Below are positions 1 through 7,446 of a DNA stretch of 39,266 bases, piece by piece (positions within the stretch are counted from its first letter, which is position 1; every line of letters begins with the position of its first letter). The position numbers and the translations under genes were made by a program. Source of the stretch: Asaia bogorensis (GTDB lineage Bacteria > Pseudomonadota > Alphaproteobacteria > Reyranellales > Reyranellaceae); NCBI GenBank assembly GCA_945905835.1, contig CAMDQJ010000028.1:1-39266 (forward strand), read 5' to 3'. The notes under the pieces are model-generated. The model ran no database searches, had not been told where the DNA came from, and worked only from the letters and a program-made list of their open reading frames with translations.

Positions 1-63
1 CTCACGAGAGGGCTGGCGAGCGTGACGCTTCGGGGGGATGATCGTCCCCGGAGGACCGCGCTC

Positions 64-1203
64 ATGAAATACGATGTCATCTCCGCCGACGGTCATGTCG
101 ACCTGATCTGGCTGCCGCCCGACCTCTTCACCTCGAACGCCTCGGCAGCGCTCAAGGAGCGCATGCCCCACGTCGTCGAGGGACCCAAGGGGCCCGAGTG
201 GACCAGCGCTAACGGCGCCAAGTTCGGCCTGGTAAACGGCATGGGCTCGGCCGGCCGCGAATACGTGCCGGGCATCATCCACCGCTCCGACCGCATGGCC
301 TCGACCGGTCTCTACACCGACGGCAAGAAGGGCATCCGACGCCTCACCGATGTCGACCTGCGCCTGAAGGACCAGGATCGCGACGGCGTGCAGGCCGAGG
401 TGCTCTACGGCGTGCTGGGCTCGAGCGGCCGGTTGAACGATCCGGAAGCCGCGCTCGAGATGCTGCGCATCTACAACGATTGGCTCCACGACTTCTGCAA
501 GCTTGCGCCCGACCGGCTGGTCGGCCTCGCCAACCTTCCGAACTACAACATGGAGGAGTCGGTCGCCGAGGCGATGCGTTGCGCCAAGCGCGGCGTACGT
601 GGCCTCGACATCGCCAACCGGCCCGACATGACTCCGCTGTGGGACGAGCATTGGGAGCCGCTGTGGAAGTTCGGCCACGAGACCGGCATTCCGCTCCACT
701 TCCATACGATCGGCGGCCGTTCGCCCGACGTCACCAAGTTCCCGGCGCACGTGCAGCGCCGCATCTTCGCCGTGCACATCACCGGCTTCCAGATGCACAT
801 GAGCACCATGTTGATGGGGCTGATCTTCTCGGGCGCCCCGGAGCGCTATCCAAACCTGAAGATCGTGATCGGCGAGGCCGGTCTCGGCTGGATCCCCTAT
901 GTGCTGCAGCACATGGATCTCGAATGGGAGGACCAGTTCAAGGACCTCGATCTCAAGATGAAGCCCTCCGAGTACTGGCATCGCCAGTTCTACGCCACCT
1001 ACCAGACCGACCCGGTCGGCATCGAGCTGCTCAAGCACCTGGGCGAGGACAACGTCATGTGGGGCTCGGACTTCCCGCATCCCGACGGCATCTGGCCCGA
1101 CTCGCAGGACTTCCTGAAGAAGGAGCTCGACGGCGTGCCGTCGGCGGTGCGCCAGAAGGTCGTGCGCGACAACGCGATGAAGCTCTACCGACTTGGCAAC
1201 TGA
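64..1203 (+). CDS. Amidohydrolase family 2 (ACMSD-like metal-dependent hydrolase)
   Basis: This is a 379-aa cytosolic TIM-barrel hydrolase of the amidohydrolase-2 group, which holds decarboxylases and hydrolases acting on small organic acids and ring-cleavage products. Visible metal and active-site motifs are DGHVD at residues 9-13, HFH at 212-214 and GSDFPHPDG around Asp336, in the order expected for the family. The ATG at 64 is chosen because GGAGG lies at 50-54 with 9-nt spacing and the protein begins directly with the metal-binding strand; an in-frame GTG at 22 would add a family-atypical leader. The stop overlaps the start of the next gene, so the two are probably co-transcribed. The substrate cannot be read from the sequence. 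Confidence 0.88.
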   Translation: MKYDVISADGHVDLIWLPPDLFTSNASAALKERMPHVVEGPKGPEWTSANGAKFGLVNGMGSAGREYVPGIIHRSDRMASTGLYTDGKKGIRRLTDVDLRLKDQDRDGVQAEVLYGVLGSSGRLNDPEAALEMLRIYNDWLHDFCKLAPDRLVGLANLPNYNMEESVAEAMRCAKRGVRGLDIANRPDMTPLWDEHWEPLWKFGHETGIPLHFHTIGGRSPDVTKFPAHVQRRIFAVHITGFQMHMSTMLMGLIFSGAPERYPNLKIVIGEAGLGWIPYVLQHMDLEWEDQFKDLDLKMKPSEYWHRQFYATYQTDPVGIELLKHLGEDNVMWGSDFPHPDGIWPDSQDFLKKELDGVPSAVRQKVVRDNAMKLYRLGN

Positions 1204-2047
1204 TCGCGCGCAACCAGCGCGCGTTGCTTTCCTCACGGTGTTTGCGATGCTGGCCTTCGCCAGCAACTCGCTGCTGTGCCGAATCGCGCTGCGCGAGACC
1301 GCGATCGATGCCGCGAGCTTCACCTCGATCCGCCTGGTCTCAGGCGCGCTGATCCTGGCGGCGATCCTGCTGCTGCACGGCGTGCGACTGGCGGCGGGCG
1401 GAAGCTGGCCGATGGCCGCCATGCTGTTTGCCTATGCGGCGTTCTTCTCCTTCGCCTACCGCGACCTCACCGCCGCCACCGGCGCGCTGCTGCTGTTCGG
1501 CTCGGTGCAGCTCGGCATGCTGGGCTTTGGCCTGGCGACCGGCGAACGGCTGGGCGGCATCAAGCGCACGGGCTTTGCACTTGCGCTGGGTGGCCTCGTC
1601 TACCTGCTGCTGCCCGGCCTTGCCGCGCCGCCGCTGCTCGCCGCCACCCTGATGATCGCCGCCGGCGGCGCCTGGGCGGTCTATTCGATCCTCGGCAAGA
1701 AGTCCGGCGATCCGACCGCGGCGACAGGCGGCAATTTTTTACGGGCGGTACCGTTTGCCATCGCGTTGAGCCTCGCCGCTGCGATGGGCGGCACGACCGT
1801 CGACGGCACCGGCGTGCTCTATGCCGTGCTGTCGGGCGCCGTGACCTCGGGCCTGGGCTACGTGTTGTGGTACGCCGTGCTGCCGGCGCTCCAGGCCACC
1901 ACCGCAGCCACCGTGCAGTTGAGCGTGCCGGCGATCGCCGCCCTGGGCGGTGCGCTGCTGCTGGCTGAACCGATCACCGAGCGCGTGATCCTGGCCTCCG
2001 TCGCCATCCTGGGCGGCATTGCCGTCGTCATCCTGAAGAAGGCCTGA
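1193..2047 (+). CDS. EamA/DMT-superfamily transporter
   Basis: This 284-aa, very hydrophobic protein has about ten predicted membrane segments arranged as two EamA-like repeats, typical of inner-membrane exporters or permeases for metabolites and amino acids. The start is a TTG at 1193 that overlaps the preceding amidohydrolase by 11 bp, which suggests translational coupling. The hydrophobic N-terminal helix (residues about 10-30) argues against choosing a much later start, although the exact codon is uncertain. The C-terminus has the usual repeat-2 end in which a short basic tail (LKKA) follows the last helix. The substrate is unknown; the neighbouring hydrolase suggests import or export of its substrate or product. 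Confidence 0.82.
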   Translation: MATDRAQPARVAFLTVFAMLAFASNSLLCRIALRETAIDAASFTSIRLVSGALILAAILLLHGVRLAAGGSWPMAAMLFAYAAFFSFAYRDLTAATGALLLFGSVQLGMLGFGLATGERLGGIKRTGFALALGGLVYLLLPGLAAPPLLAATLMIAAGGAWAVYSILGKKSGDPTAATGGNFLRAVPFAIALSLAAAMGGTTVDGTGVLYAVLSGAVTSGLGYVLWYAVLPALQATTAATVQLSVPAIAALGGALLLAEPITERVILASVAILGGIAVVILKKA

Positions 2048-2062
2048 ATACACCCGAAAGAG

Positions 2063-2151
2063 GGGGGTCGGCCGGGAAATCGGGAAAAAGTGGCTTAAGT
2101 ACCGATGGCATATGCATCGGATGTTTTCCGACCCATCAGGAAATTTCGGGA
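2063..2151 (+). repeat. Structured intergenic repeat, family A, copy 1
   Basis: This non-coding stretch matches 18206-18293 in inverted orientation along its whole length with scattered substitutions. It contains nested inverted repeats: GGGTCGG (2065-2071) with CCGACCC (2128-2134), and CCGATG (2102-2107) with CATCGG (2115-2120). Both stems also occur in the other copy, the inner one with a single mismatch. It lies downstream of the EamA gene and could act in the transcript as a structured 3' element. No protein-coding potential was seen. Confidence 0.75.
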
Positions 2152-2186
2152 AGCTGACCCGTTGGTGGGGTCATTTTCCGTAAGCC

Positions 2187-2294
2187 CGTCGCCCCGAGCG
2201 TAGCCGAGGGGCCTATTTTCTACCGGAGGCAGCCAACTGCCGAAAAAAGGTCCCTCCACTGCGCCTCGCTGCGCTCGGCTCCGGTCGGGACGAC
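2187..2294 (+). repeat. Palindromic intergenic repeat, family B, copy 1
   Basis: This 108-bp imperfect palindrome begins GTCGCCCCGAGC and ends GGTCGGGACGAC, so the ends form inverted repeats, and inner arms around GAGGGGCCT and AGGTCCCTCC can also pair. Close copies lie at 19387-19476 (same orientation) and 20659-20775 (inverted). There is no coding capacity. It resembles REP- or MITE-type elements mobilised in trans, and it sits just past the end of the microprotein gene at 2303. Confidence 0.8.
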
Positions 2295-2302
2295 GAGGGC
2301 CA

Positions 2303-2467
2303 CTACGCCGAATGCCGAGACATGATGCGGGCCAGGGCCTCGACCTTCTCGGCGGCGCTGCGCGGCTGCTTGCGCGTGAGCGTGCCCGCCTCGAAGGCCG
2401 CGACGACAGCCTCGTGGACGTAAGACGTCCGGCACACGGTCGGCGCGCTGTAAAGCGAGACGGTCAT
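2303..2467 (-). CDS. 54-aa microprotein, translationally coupled to the PuuE-like gene
   Basis: The start ATG overlaps the TGA of the upstream PuuE-like gene in an ATGA arrangement (2464-2467), the usual sign of translational coupling. The reading frame is 54 codons and nearly all end in G or C, as in the neighbouring real genes. The protein has a short polar N-terminus with one Cys (VCRTSY), then a mixed Ala/Glu/Lys/Arg segment that could form one or two helices (from about residue 18 to the end). There is no signal peptide or membrane segment. I do not recognise a family. Coupling suggests a role with the hydrolase, for example as a small subunit or modulator, but this is inference. Confidence 0.6.
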   Translation of the reverse strand: MTVSLYSAPTVCRTSYVHEAVVAAFEAGTLTRKQPRSAAEKVEALARIMSRHSA

Positions 2468-3372
2468 TTGGCCGGATGCACCTTGATCCAATGCCGCGCG
2501 ATCTCCTCGCGGGTCGCCACCCAGACCTTGGGCTTGGACGCCACGTAGTCGAGGAAGCGCGCCAGCGTTGCGGCGCGGCTCGGCCGGCCGGCGAGACGGC
2601 AGTGGATCCCGATCGACATCATCTTCGGGGCACGCGCGCCTTCGGCATAGAGCACGTCGAAGCAATCCTTCATCGACTGCAGCCAGCCGTCGCCGGCGCT
2701 GAAGCCCGGCGGCACCGAGAACTTCATGTCGTTCACTTCCAGCGTGTAGGGGATGATCAGGTGCGGCGTGCCCTCGACCCTGACCCAGTATGGCAGGTCG
2801 TCGTTGTACGAGTCGCTCGAGTAGAGAAAGCCACCATGCTTCACGACAGCCTTAAGCGTGTTCATGCCGAAGAGGCCGGTGTACCAGCCGAGCGGCGGCT
2901 TGCCGGCGGTGTCCGTGATCACCTTTACCGTCTTGCCGATGTGGTCGAGCTCCTGCTCGAGCGTGAAGTCCCGGTACTGGATCCAGCGCCAGCCGTGGCT
3001 CGCCACCTCGTGACCTCCCGCGGCCATCGCCTTGCCGGCGGCGGGGTTGAGCTCGAGCGCGCGGCCGACCGCCCACGAGGTGAAGCGCATGTTGCGCTCG
3101 TTGAACATCCGCAGGATGCGCCAGAAACCGGCACGGCTGCCGTACTCGAAGACCGATTCGGTGGAGAGGTCGCGGCCGCCCTGCACCGCGACGCCGCCGG
3201 GCGTTTCGGTCAGGCGGACCTCCGAGACGGGATCGCCGTTTAGGATGGTGTTCTCGCCACCCTCCTCGTAGTTCAGCACGAAAGACACCGCGATGCGGGC
3301 CTCGCCCGGCCATTGCGGGTCGGGCGTATTGGGGCCGTAGCCAATGAGATCGCGGTCGAGATGATTGTGCAT
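2464..3372 (-). CDS. puuE: PuuE-like allantoinase / polysaccharide-deacetylase-fold hydrolase
   Basis: This 302-aa protein belongs to the NodB-fold family that contains the Pseudomonas-type allantoinase PuuE, which opens allantoin to allantoate. Recognisable features are the N-terminal DLIGYG, NYEEGGE, EYGSRAGFWR, the ASHGWRW motif around residues 120-126, GWYTG, SYNDDLPYW, and GIHCRLAGRP near the C-terminus; length and order match PuuE. ATG at 3372 is preferred over a GTG 24 bp upstream because homologues begin close to the DLIGYG motif. The gene is divergent from a Zn amidohydrolase of the allantoate/carbamoylase type, which supports a ureide or cyclic-imide ring-opening role. Paralogues with other substrates exist, so allantoin itself is not proven. 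Confidence 0.8.
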   Translation of the reverse strand: MHNHLDRDLIGYGPNTPDPQWPGEARIAVSFVLNYEEGGENTILNGDPVSEVRLTETPGGVAVQGGRDLSTESVFEYGSRAGFWRILRMFNERNMRFTSWAVGRALELNPAAGKAMAAGGHEVASHGWRWIQYRDFTLEQELDHIGKTVKVITDTAGKPPLGWYTGLFGMNTLKAVVKHGGFLYSSDSYNDDLPYWVRVEGTPHLIIPYTLEVNDMKFSVPPGFSAGDGWLQSMKDCFDVLYAEGARAPKMMSIGIHCRLAGRPSRAATLARFLDYVASKPKVWVATREEIARHWIKVHPAK

Positions 3373-3407
3373 GGAAGGCCCCCAGAAAACACACACGTCG
3401 CAGACGA

Positions 3408-3436
3408 TTGAAGCCAGACTATCGCGCCGCTATAGC
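3408..3436 (+). promoter_or_regulatory. Candidate sigma70-type promoter for the five-gene operon
   Basis: TTGAAG (3408-3413) and TATAGC (3431-3436) are separated by exactly 17 bp in the 91-bp divergent intergenic region. A start point near 3443 would leave a short leader before the GGGGAGG ribosome-binding site at 3452-3458 and the ATG at 3464. Each hexamer matches four of six consensus bases, so this is a reasonable but untested call. Confidence 0.4.
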
Positions 3437-3463
3437 TCGCGCGACAAGCTTGGGGAGGCAAGA

Positions 3464-4705
3464 ATGAGCGGCGCCGGCGCTGTGCGCGAGGACCGTCTGT
3501 GGCAACGGCACGCCGATATGGCGAAGCTGGGCGGCACGCCCAAGGGCGGCGTGAACCGCCAAGCGTTGTCGTCAGAGGATGCCGCTGCACGAAACCTGCT
3601 GTCGAGCTGGGCCAAGGCGCGCGGCTTTGCGCTCTCGGTCGATACAATCGGCAATCTCTTTGTGCACCGCGAGGGTACCGACCCGAAGGCGCTGCCGGTG
3701 ATGAGCGGTTCTCACATGGACAGCCAGCCGACCGGCGGACGCTTCGACGGCATGTACGGCGTACTGGCGGCCTTCGAGGCGCTGGAAGCGCTGGAGGATG
3801 CCGGCGTCGCGACCAAGCGCCCGATCGTGGCTGTCGCCTGGACCAACGAAGAAGGCTCGCGCTTCCAGCCCGGCGCCATGGGCTCGGCGGTGTTCGCCGG
3901 CCACAGCAAGCTCGACGAGATGCTTCTGGTGAAGGACTGGAAGGGCGTGGTGCTACAGGATGCGCTGGCCGCGACGCTGAAATCCGCGCCGGCGCCAATG
4001 CGCGAGGGCAAGCCGGGTTTCGCGCTCGACGGCTACGTCGAGGTGCATATCGAGCAGGGCCCGCGGCTGGAGAACGAGCGCACGACCATCGGTGTTGTCA
4101 CCGCCATCCAGGGCAGCCGCCGCTTCATCGTCGAGACGCTGGGCGAAGAGGCGCACGCCGGCACGACACCACGCGCCGCCCGCAAGGACGCGTTTGCCGC
4201 GGCCAACCGGATCGCCGCAGCGATGTACGAGGCCACGACGGATGCCGAGGACACGCTGCGCTTCACCATCGGCCGCGTCGATGTCTCGCCGGGATCGCCC
4301 AACACGGTGCCGGGCAAGGCCAGTTTCACCATCGACATGCGCCATCCCGTCGACTCGGTGCTGGATGTGCACGAGGCCAAATTGCGCGCCATCGTCGCCA
4401 CCAAGGCGGCCCCCTGCAGCGCGAAGATCGAGCGCGTGACGGCGGTGCCACCGACCAACTTCGATCCCAAGATCATCGACCTGGTGCGCGCCAAGGCCAA
4501 CGACCTCGGGCTCAGCAACATGGACATGCCGTCGGGCGCCGGCCACGATGCCATGCATATCGCCAAGCTCTGCCCCGCCGGCATGATCTTCGTGCCCTGC
4601 GAGCGTGGCATCAGCCACAACGAGATCGAGAACGCGACGCCTTCCGACCTTGCCGCCGGCACGCGCGTGCTGGTCGAGGTGCTCGAAGCGCTGGCGAATG
4701 CCTAA
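3464..4705 (+). CDS. Zn-dependent M20 hydrolase (N-carbamoyl-L-amino acid hydrolase / allantoate amidohydrolase type)
   Basis: This 413-aa enzyme is of the HyuC/AllC group, which removes a carbamoyl group from N-carbamoyl amino acids or allantoate. All expected metal and substrate positions are visible: His84 in GSHMD, Asp95 in GRFDG, Glu129-Glu130 in NEEGSRF, His195 in HIEQGP, the dimerisation/lid segment EEAHAGTTP, and His385 in ISHNE. ATG 3464 is supported by a strong GGGGAGG at 3452-3458; longer in-frame starts have no family-like sequence. It heads a tight plus-strand operon and is divergent from the PuuE-like ring-opening enzyme, so the two could act in sequence (ring opening, then decarbamoylation). 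Confidence 0.88.
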   Translation: MSGAGAVREDRLWQRHADMAKLGGTPKGGVNRQALSSEDAAARNLLSSWAKARGFALSVDTIGNLFVHREGTDPKALPVMSGSHMDSQPTGGRFDGMYGVLAAFEALEALEDAGVATKRPIVAVAWTNEEGSRFQPGAMGSAVFAGHSKLDEMLLVKDWKGVVLQDALAATLKSAPAPMREGKPGFALDGYVEVHIEQGPRLENERTTIGVVTAIQGSRRFIVETLGEEAHAGTTPRAARKDAFAAANRIAAAMYEATTDAEDTLRFTIGRVDVSPGSPNTVPGKASFTIDMRHPVDSVLDVHEAKLRAIVATKAAPCSAKIERVTAVPPTNFDPKIIDLVRAKANDLGLSNMDMPSGAGHDAMHIAKLCPAGMIFVPCERGISHNEIENATPSDLAAGTRVLVEVLEALANA

Positions 4706-4714
4706 GGAAGTGAA

Positions 4715-5854
4715 ATGAAGAAAGAGTTGGTTTCGATCCTGTCCGACCTGATTGCACTGCCGAGTCCCTACCCGCCGGGCACCTCGGTCGAGATCTGTGC
4801 CTATGCCGCCAAGCGTCTGAAGAAGGCCGGCTACAAGGTCGAGATCGCTACCAGGAAGAAGGGCGTCGACAATGTCGTGGCGCGGATGAAGGGCAAAGCC
4901 AAGGGCCCGGTGATCGCCTTCAACGCCCATGTCGACACGGTGGGCGTCGGCGAGCGCGCCAACTGGAAGAGCGATCCCTACAAGGCGCTCGTGAAAGGCG
5001 GCCTCGTCCATGGCTTGGGCGCCGGCAACTGCAAGGGCAGCATGGCGGTGCAAATCTGGCTCGCCGAGGAGATTGCGCGGCGCGGCGGGCCCACCAAGGG
5101 CGAGCTGATCTTCACCTTCGTGGCCGATGAGGAGAACCTCGGGCCTGAGGGTATGGAGTTCCTGCGCAAGAGCGGCAAGGTCCGGCCCGACGCGCTGATC
5201 CTAGGCGCGCAGACCGAGAACAACCTGATCGTGGCCGAGCGCGGCGTGATGTGGGCCAGGATCACGACCAAGGGCCGCGCCGCTCATGCCGGCAATCCGT
5301 CGGCCGGCGACAACGCCATCCTGCGCATGATGCGTTTGGTGGGGGCGTTGCAATCCTACTACGACAAAGCGCTGGCCGGCCGGAAGTCGGGCGCAATGAG
5401 CTCGACGGTGAACGTCGGCATGTTCCACGGCGGCCACAACACCAACGTCGTGCCCTCGGCCTGCACCGTCGAGATCGACCGCCGCCTGCTGCCGAACGAG
5501 AAGGTGAAGGACGCCTTCGCCGAGCTGAAGCGCGTCGTCGATGGCGTCGGCGAGCCCAAGAGCCAGTACAGCGTCGAGTTCCTGACCGGCACCAACGGCT
5601 TCTTCGCGCCGGAGAATGGCGCCGTTGTTGGCGCCTTTGAATCTGTCGTTAAGAAGCAGACCGACCGCAAGGTGCAATTCCTCAATGCGACGGGCGTCAG
5701 CGATGGCCGCTATTATGCCGACGACGAAATTGAGATCATCAACTTCGGCCCGGGCTCCGGCGCGCAGGGCCATGCTGCCAACGAGAGTGTACCGATTGCC
5801 TCGATGGTCGAGGCGGCGGAGATTCAGCTCGAAGTCATAAAGAGGCTGCTGTGA
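4715..5854 (+). CDS. M20-family hydrolase (ArgE/DapE/CPG2-like) with altered metal ligands
   Basis: This 379-aa protein has the M20 peptidase/deacylase fold with His72-x-Asp74 (HVDT), Asp138-Glu139-Glu140 (DEE) and a C-terminal His353 (GHAAN). Two family ligands differ. The bridging Asp of the D-M-K-G motif is Asn105 in GAGNCKG, and the Glu of the usual G-E-P-T motif is Ala165 in GAQTE. The enzyme may therefore bind metal differently or act on an unusual substrate. The ribosome-binding site (GGAAG) directly follows the upstream stop, and the stop overlaps the next gene by one base (TGATG), so it is the second gene of the operon. The substrate is not known; an N-acyl or amide bond is the family expectation. 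Confidence 0.85.
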   Translation: MKKELVSILSDLIALPSPYPPGTSVEICAYAAKRLKKAGYKVEIATRKKGVDNVVARMKGKAKGPVIAFNAHVDTVGVGERANWKSDPYKALVKGGLVHGLGAGNCKGSMAVQIWLAEEIARRGGPTKGELIFTFVADEENLGPEGMEFLRKSGKVRPDALILGAQTENNLIVAERGVMWARITTKGRAAHAGNPSAGDNAILRMMRLVGALQSYYDKALAGRKSGAMSSTVNVGMFHGGHNTNVVPSACTVEIDRRLLPNEKVKDAFAELKRVVDGVGEPKSQYSVEFLTGTNGFFAPENGAVVGAFESVVKKQTDRKVQFLNATGVSDGRYYADDEIEIINFGPGSGAQGHAANESVPIASMVEAAEIQLEVIKRLL

Positions 5855-7446
5855 TGGGCTACGACGCCATCATCGTCGGTGCCGGCATCTCCGGCCTCTA
5901 TCAGCTCCATCGCCTGCGCGAGGCGGGCCTCAAGGTGCGCGTGCTCGAATCAGGCACCGGCGTCGGCGGCACCTGGTACTGGAACCGCTATCCCGGCGCG
6001 CGCTTCGATTCGGAGAGCTACTCCTACGGCTACTCCTTCTCCAAGGAGCTTTTGGATGAGTGGGACTGGACCGAGCATTTCTCGCCGCAGCCCGAGACGC
6101 TCAAGTACCTGAACTACGTCGCCGACAAGTTCGACCTGCGCCGCGACATCCAGTTCAGGAGCCGCGTGAAGACCGCGCACTGGCAGGAGACAACGCGCAG
6201 CTGGGACGTGACGCTGGAAGACGGCAGCAAACTCACGTCGCGCTTCCTGATCACCGCCATCGGTCTGCTGTCCGCGCCCGTCATGCCCAGGATCCCCGGT
6301 GTCGAGAGCTTCAAGGGCCGGTCCTGCCACACGGCCCGTTGGCCGCATGAAGGCGTCGACTTCGCCGGCAAGCGCGTCGCCGTGATCGGCACTGGCGCGA
6401 CCGGAGTTCAGACGATTCAAGAGGTCGCCAAGACGGCGGGCCATCTCACCGTGTTCCAGCGCACGCCCAACTGGTGCGCGCCGCTGCACAACGGCAAGAT
6501 CTCCAAGGAGGAGATGGTGGAGATCCGCGCGCGCTACGACGAGATCTTCGCGCGCTGCCGCGAGACCTTCGCCTGCTTCCTGCATACGCCCGATTCGCGC
6601 GCCGCCACCGAGGTGACGGACGCCGAGCGCGAGGCACTGTGGGAGAAGCTCTACGCCAACAAGGGCTTCGGCATGTGGCAGGGCAACTTCCGCGACATCC
6701 TGATGGACCGCAAAGCCAACGCCCTGGTGAGCGACTTCATGGCGCACAAGATCCGCCAGCGCGTCAAGGACCAGACGGTGGCCGAGAAGCTGATTCCCAG
6801 GAACCACGGCTTCGGCACCCGCCGCGTGCCGCTCGAGACCAAATACTACGAGGTCTACAACCAGCCCAACGTCGAGCTGGTCGACATCAAGAAAACGCCG
6901 ATCGAGCGCATCACCGAGAACGGCATCAAGACGTCGGACCGCGAGTGCGCGTTCGACATCATCATCTACGCCACGGGCTTCGACGCCATCACCGGCGCCT
7001 TCGACCAGATCGACATCAGTGGCGAGGATGGGCTGCGCCTCAAGGACAAGTGGAAGGGCGGACCCAAGACCTATCTCGGCATCCTGGTCGAGGACTTTCC
7101 AAACATGCTGATGCTGATGGGCCCGCACACGGCGCTCGGCAATATCCCGCGCAGCATCGAATACAGCGTCGAATGGGTGACCGGCCTCATGCGCTACGCG
7201 CGCGACCACCAGCTGTCCCGGCTCGAGGCGACGGCGGACGGCGTCAGGTCGTGGACCGATCACGTGCGCGCGCTGGGCGAGGGCCTGCTGTCGAACGAGA
7301 TCGATTCGTGGATGACCGGCATCAACCGCAACATCGAAGGCAAGACCGAGCGCATCGTTGCCCGTTACTCGGGCAGCGCACCGGCCTACCGCACGCGCTG
7401 CGACTCGGTGGCGACCGACGGCTACAGGGAAATGAAGCTCGGCTGA
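5854..7446 (+). CDS. Type I Baeyer-Villiger flavin monooxygenase
   Basis: This 530-aa FAD/NADPH enzyme would insert an oxygen atom next to a ketone to give an ester or lactone. It carries the FAD Rossmann motif GAGISG (9-14), GGTWYWNRYPG (38-48), the diagnostic Baeyer-Villiger fingerprint F-x-G-x3-H-T-x2-W-P matched perfectly at residues 153-164, and the NADPH Rossmann GTGATG (from 179). Its ATG overlaps the upstream TGA by one base, and its own TGA overlaps the next ATG by one base, so expression is tightly coupled. An alpha/beta hydrolase two genes downstream could open the ester or lactone product, as in known cyclic-ketone pathways. The ketone substrate is unknown. Confidence 0.93.
   Translation: MGYDAIIVGAGISGLYQLHRLREAGLKVRVLESGTGVGGTWYWNRYPGARFDSESYSYGYSFSKELLDEWDWTEHFSPQPETLKYLNYVADKFDLRRDIQFRSRVKTAHWQETTRSWDVTLEDGSKLTSRFLITAIGLLSAPVMPRIPGVESFKGRSCHTARWPHEGVDFAGKRVAVIGTGATGVQTIQEVAKTAGHLTVFQRTPNWCAPLHNGKISKEEMVEIRARYDEIFARCRETFACFLHTPDSRAATEVTDAEREALWEKLYANKGFGMWQGNFRDILMDRKANALVSDFMAHKIRQRVKDQTVAEKLIPRNHGFGTRRVPLETKYYEVYNQPNVELVDIKKTPIERITENGIKTSDRECAFDIIIYATGFDAITGAFDQIDISGEDGLRLKDKWKGGPKTYLGILVEDFPNMLMLMGPHTALGNIPRSIEYSVEWVTGLMRYARDHQLSRLEATADGVRSWTDHVRALGEGLLSNEIDSWMTGINRNIEGKTERIVARYSGSAPAYRTRCDSVATDGYREMKLG

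Noticed and set aside
2468-2665. Upstream extension of the microprotein frame
   Set aside because: It lies inside the PuuE-like gene in another frame and has Arg/Pro-rich shadow sequence; the ATGA start at 2467 is sufficient.
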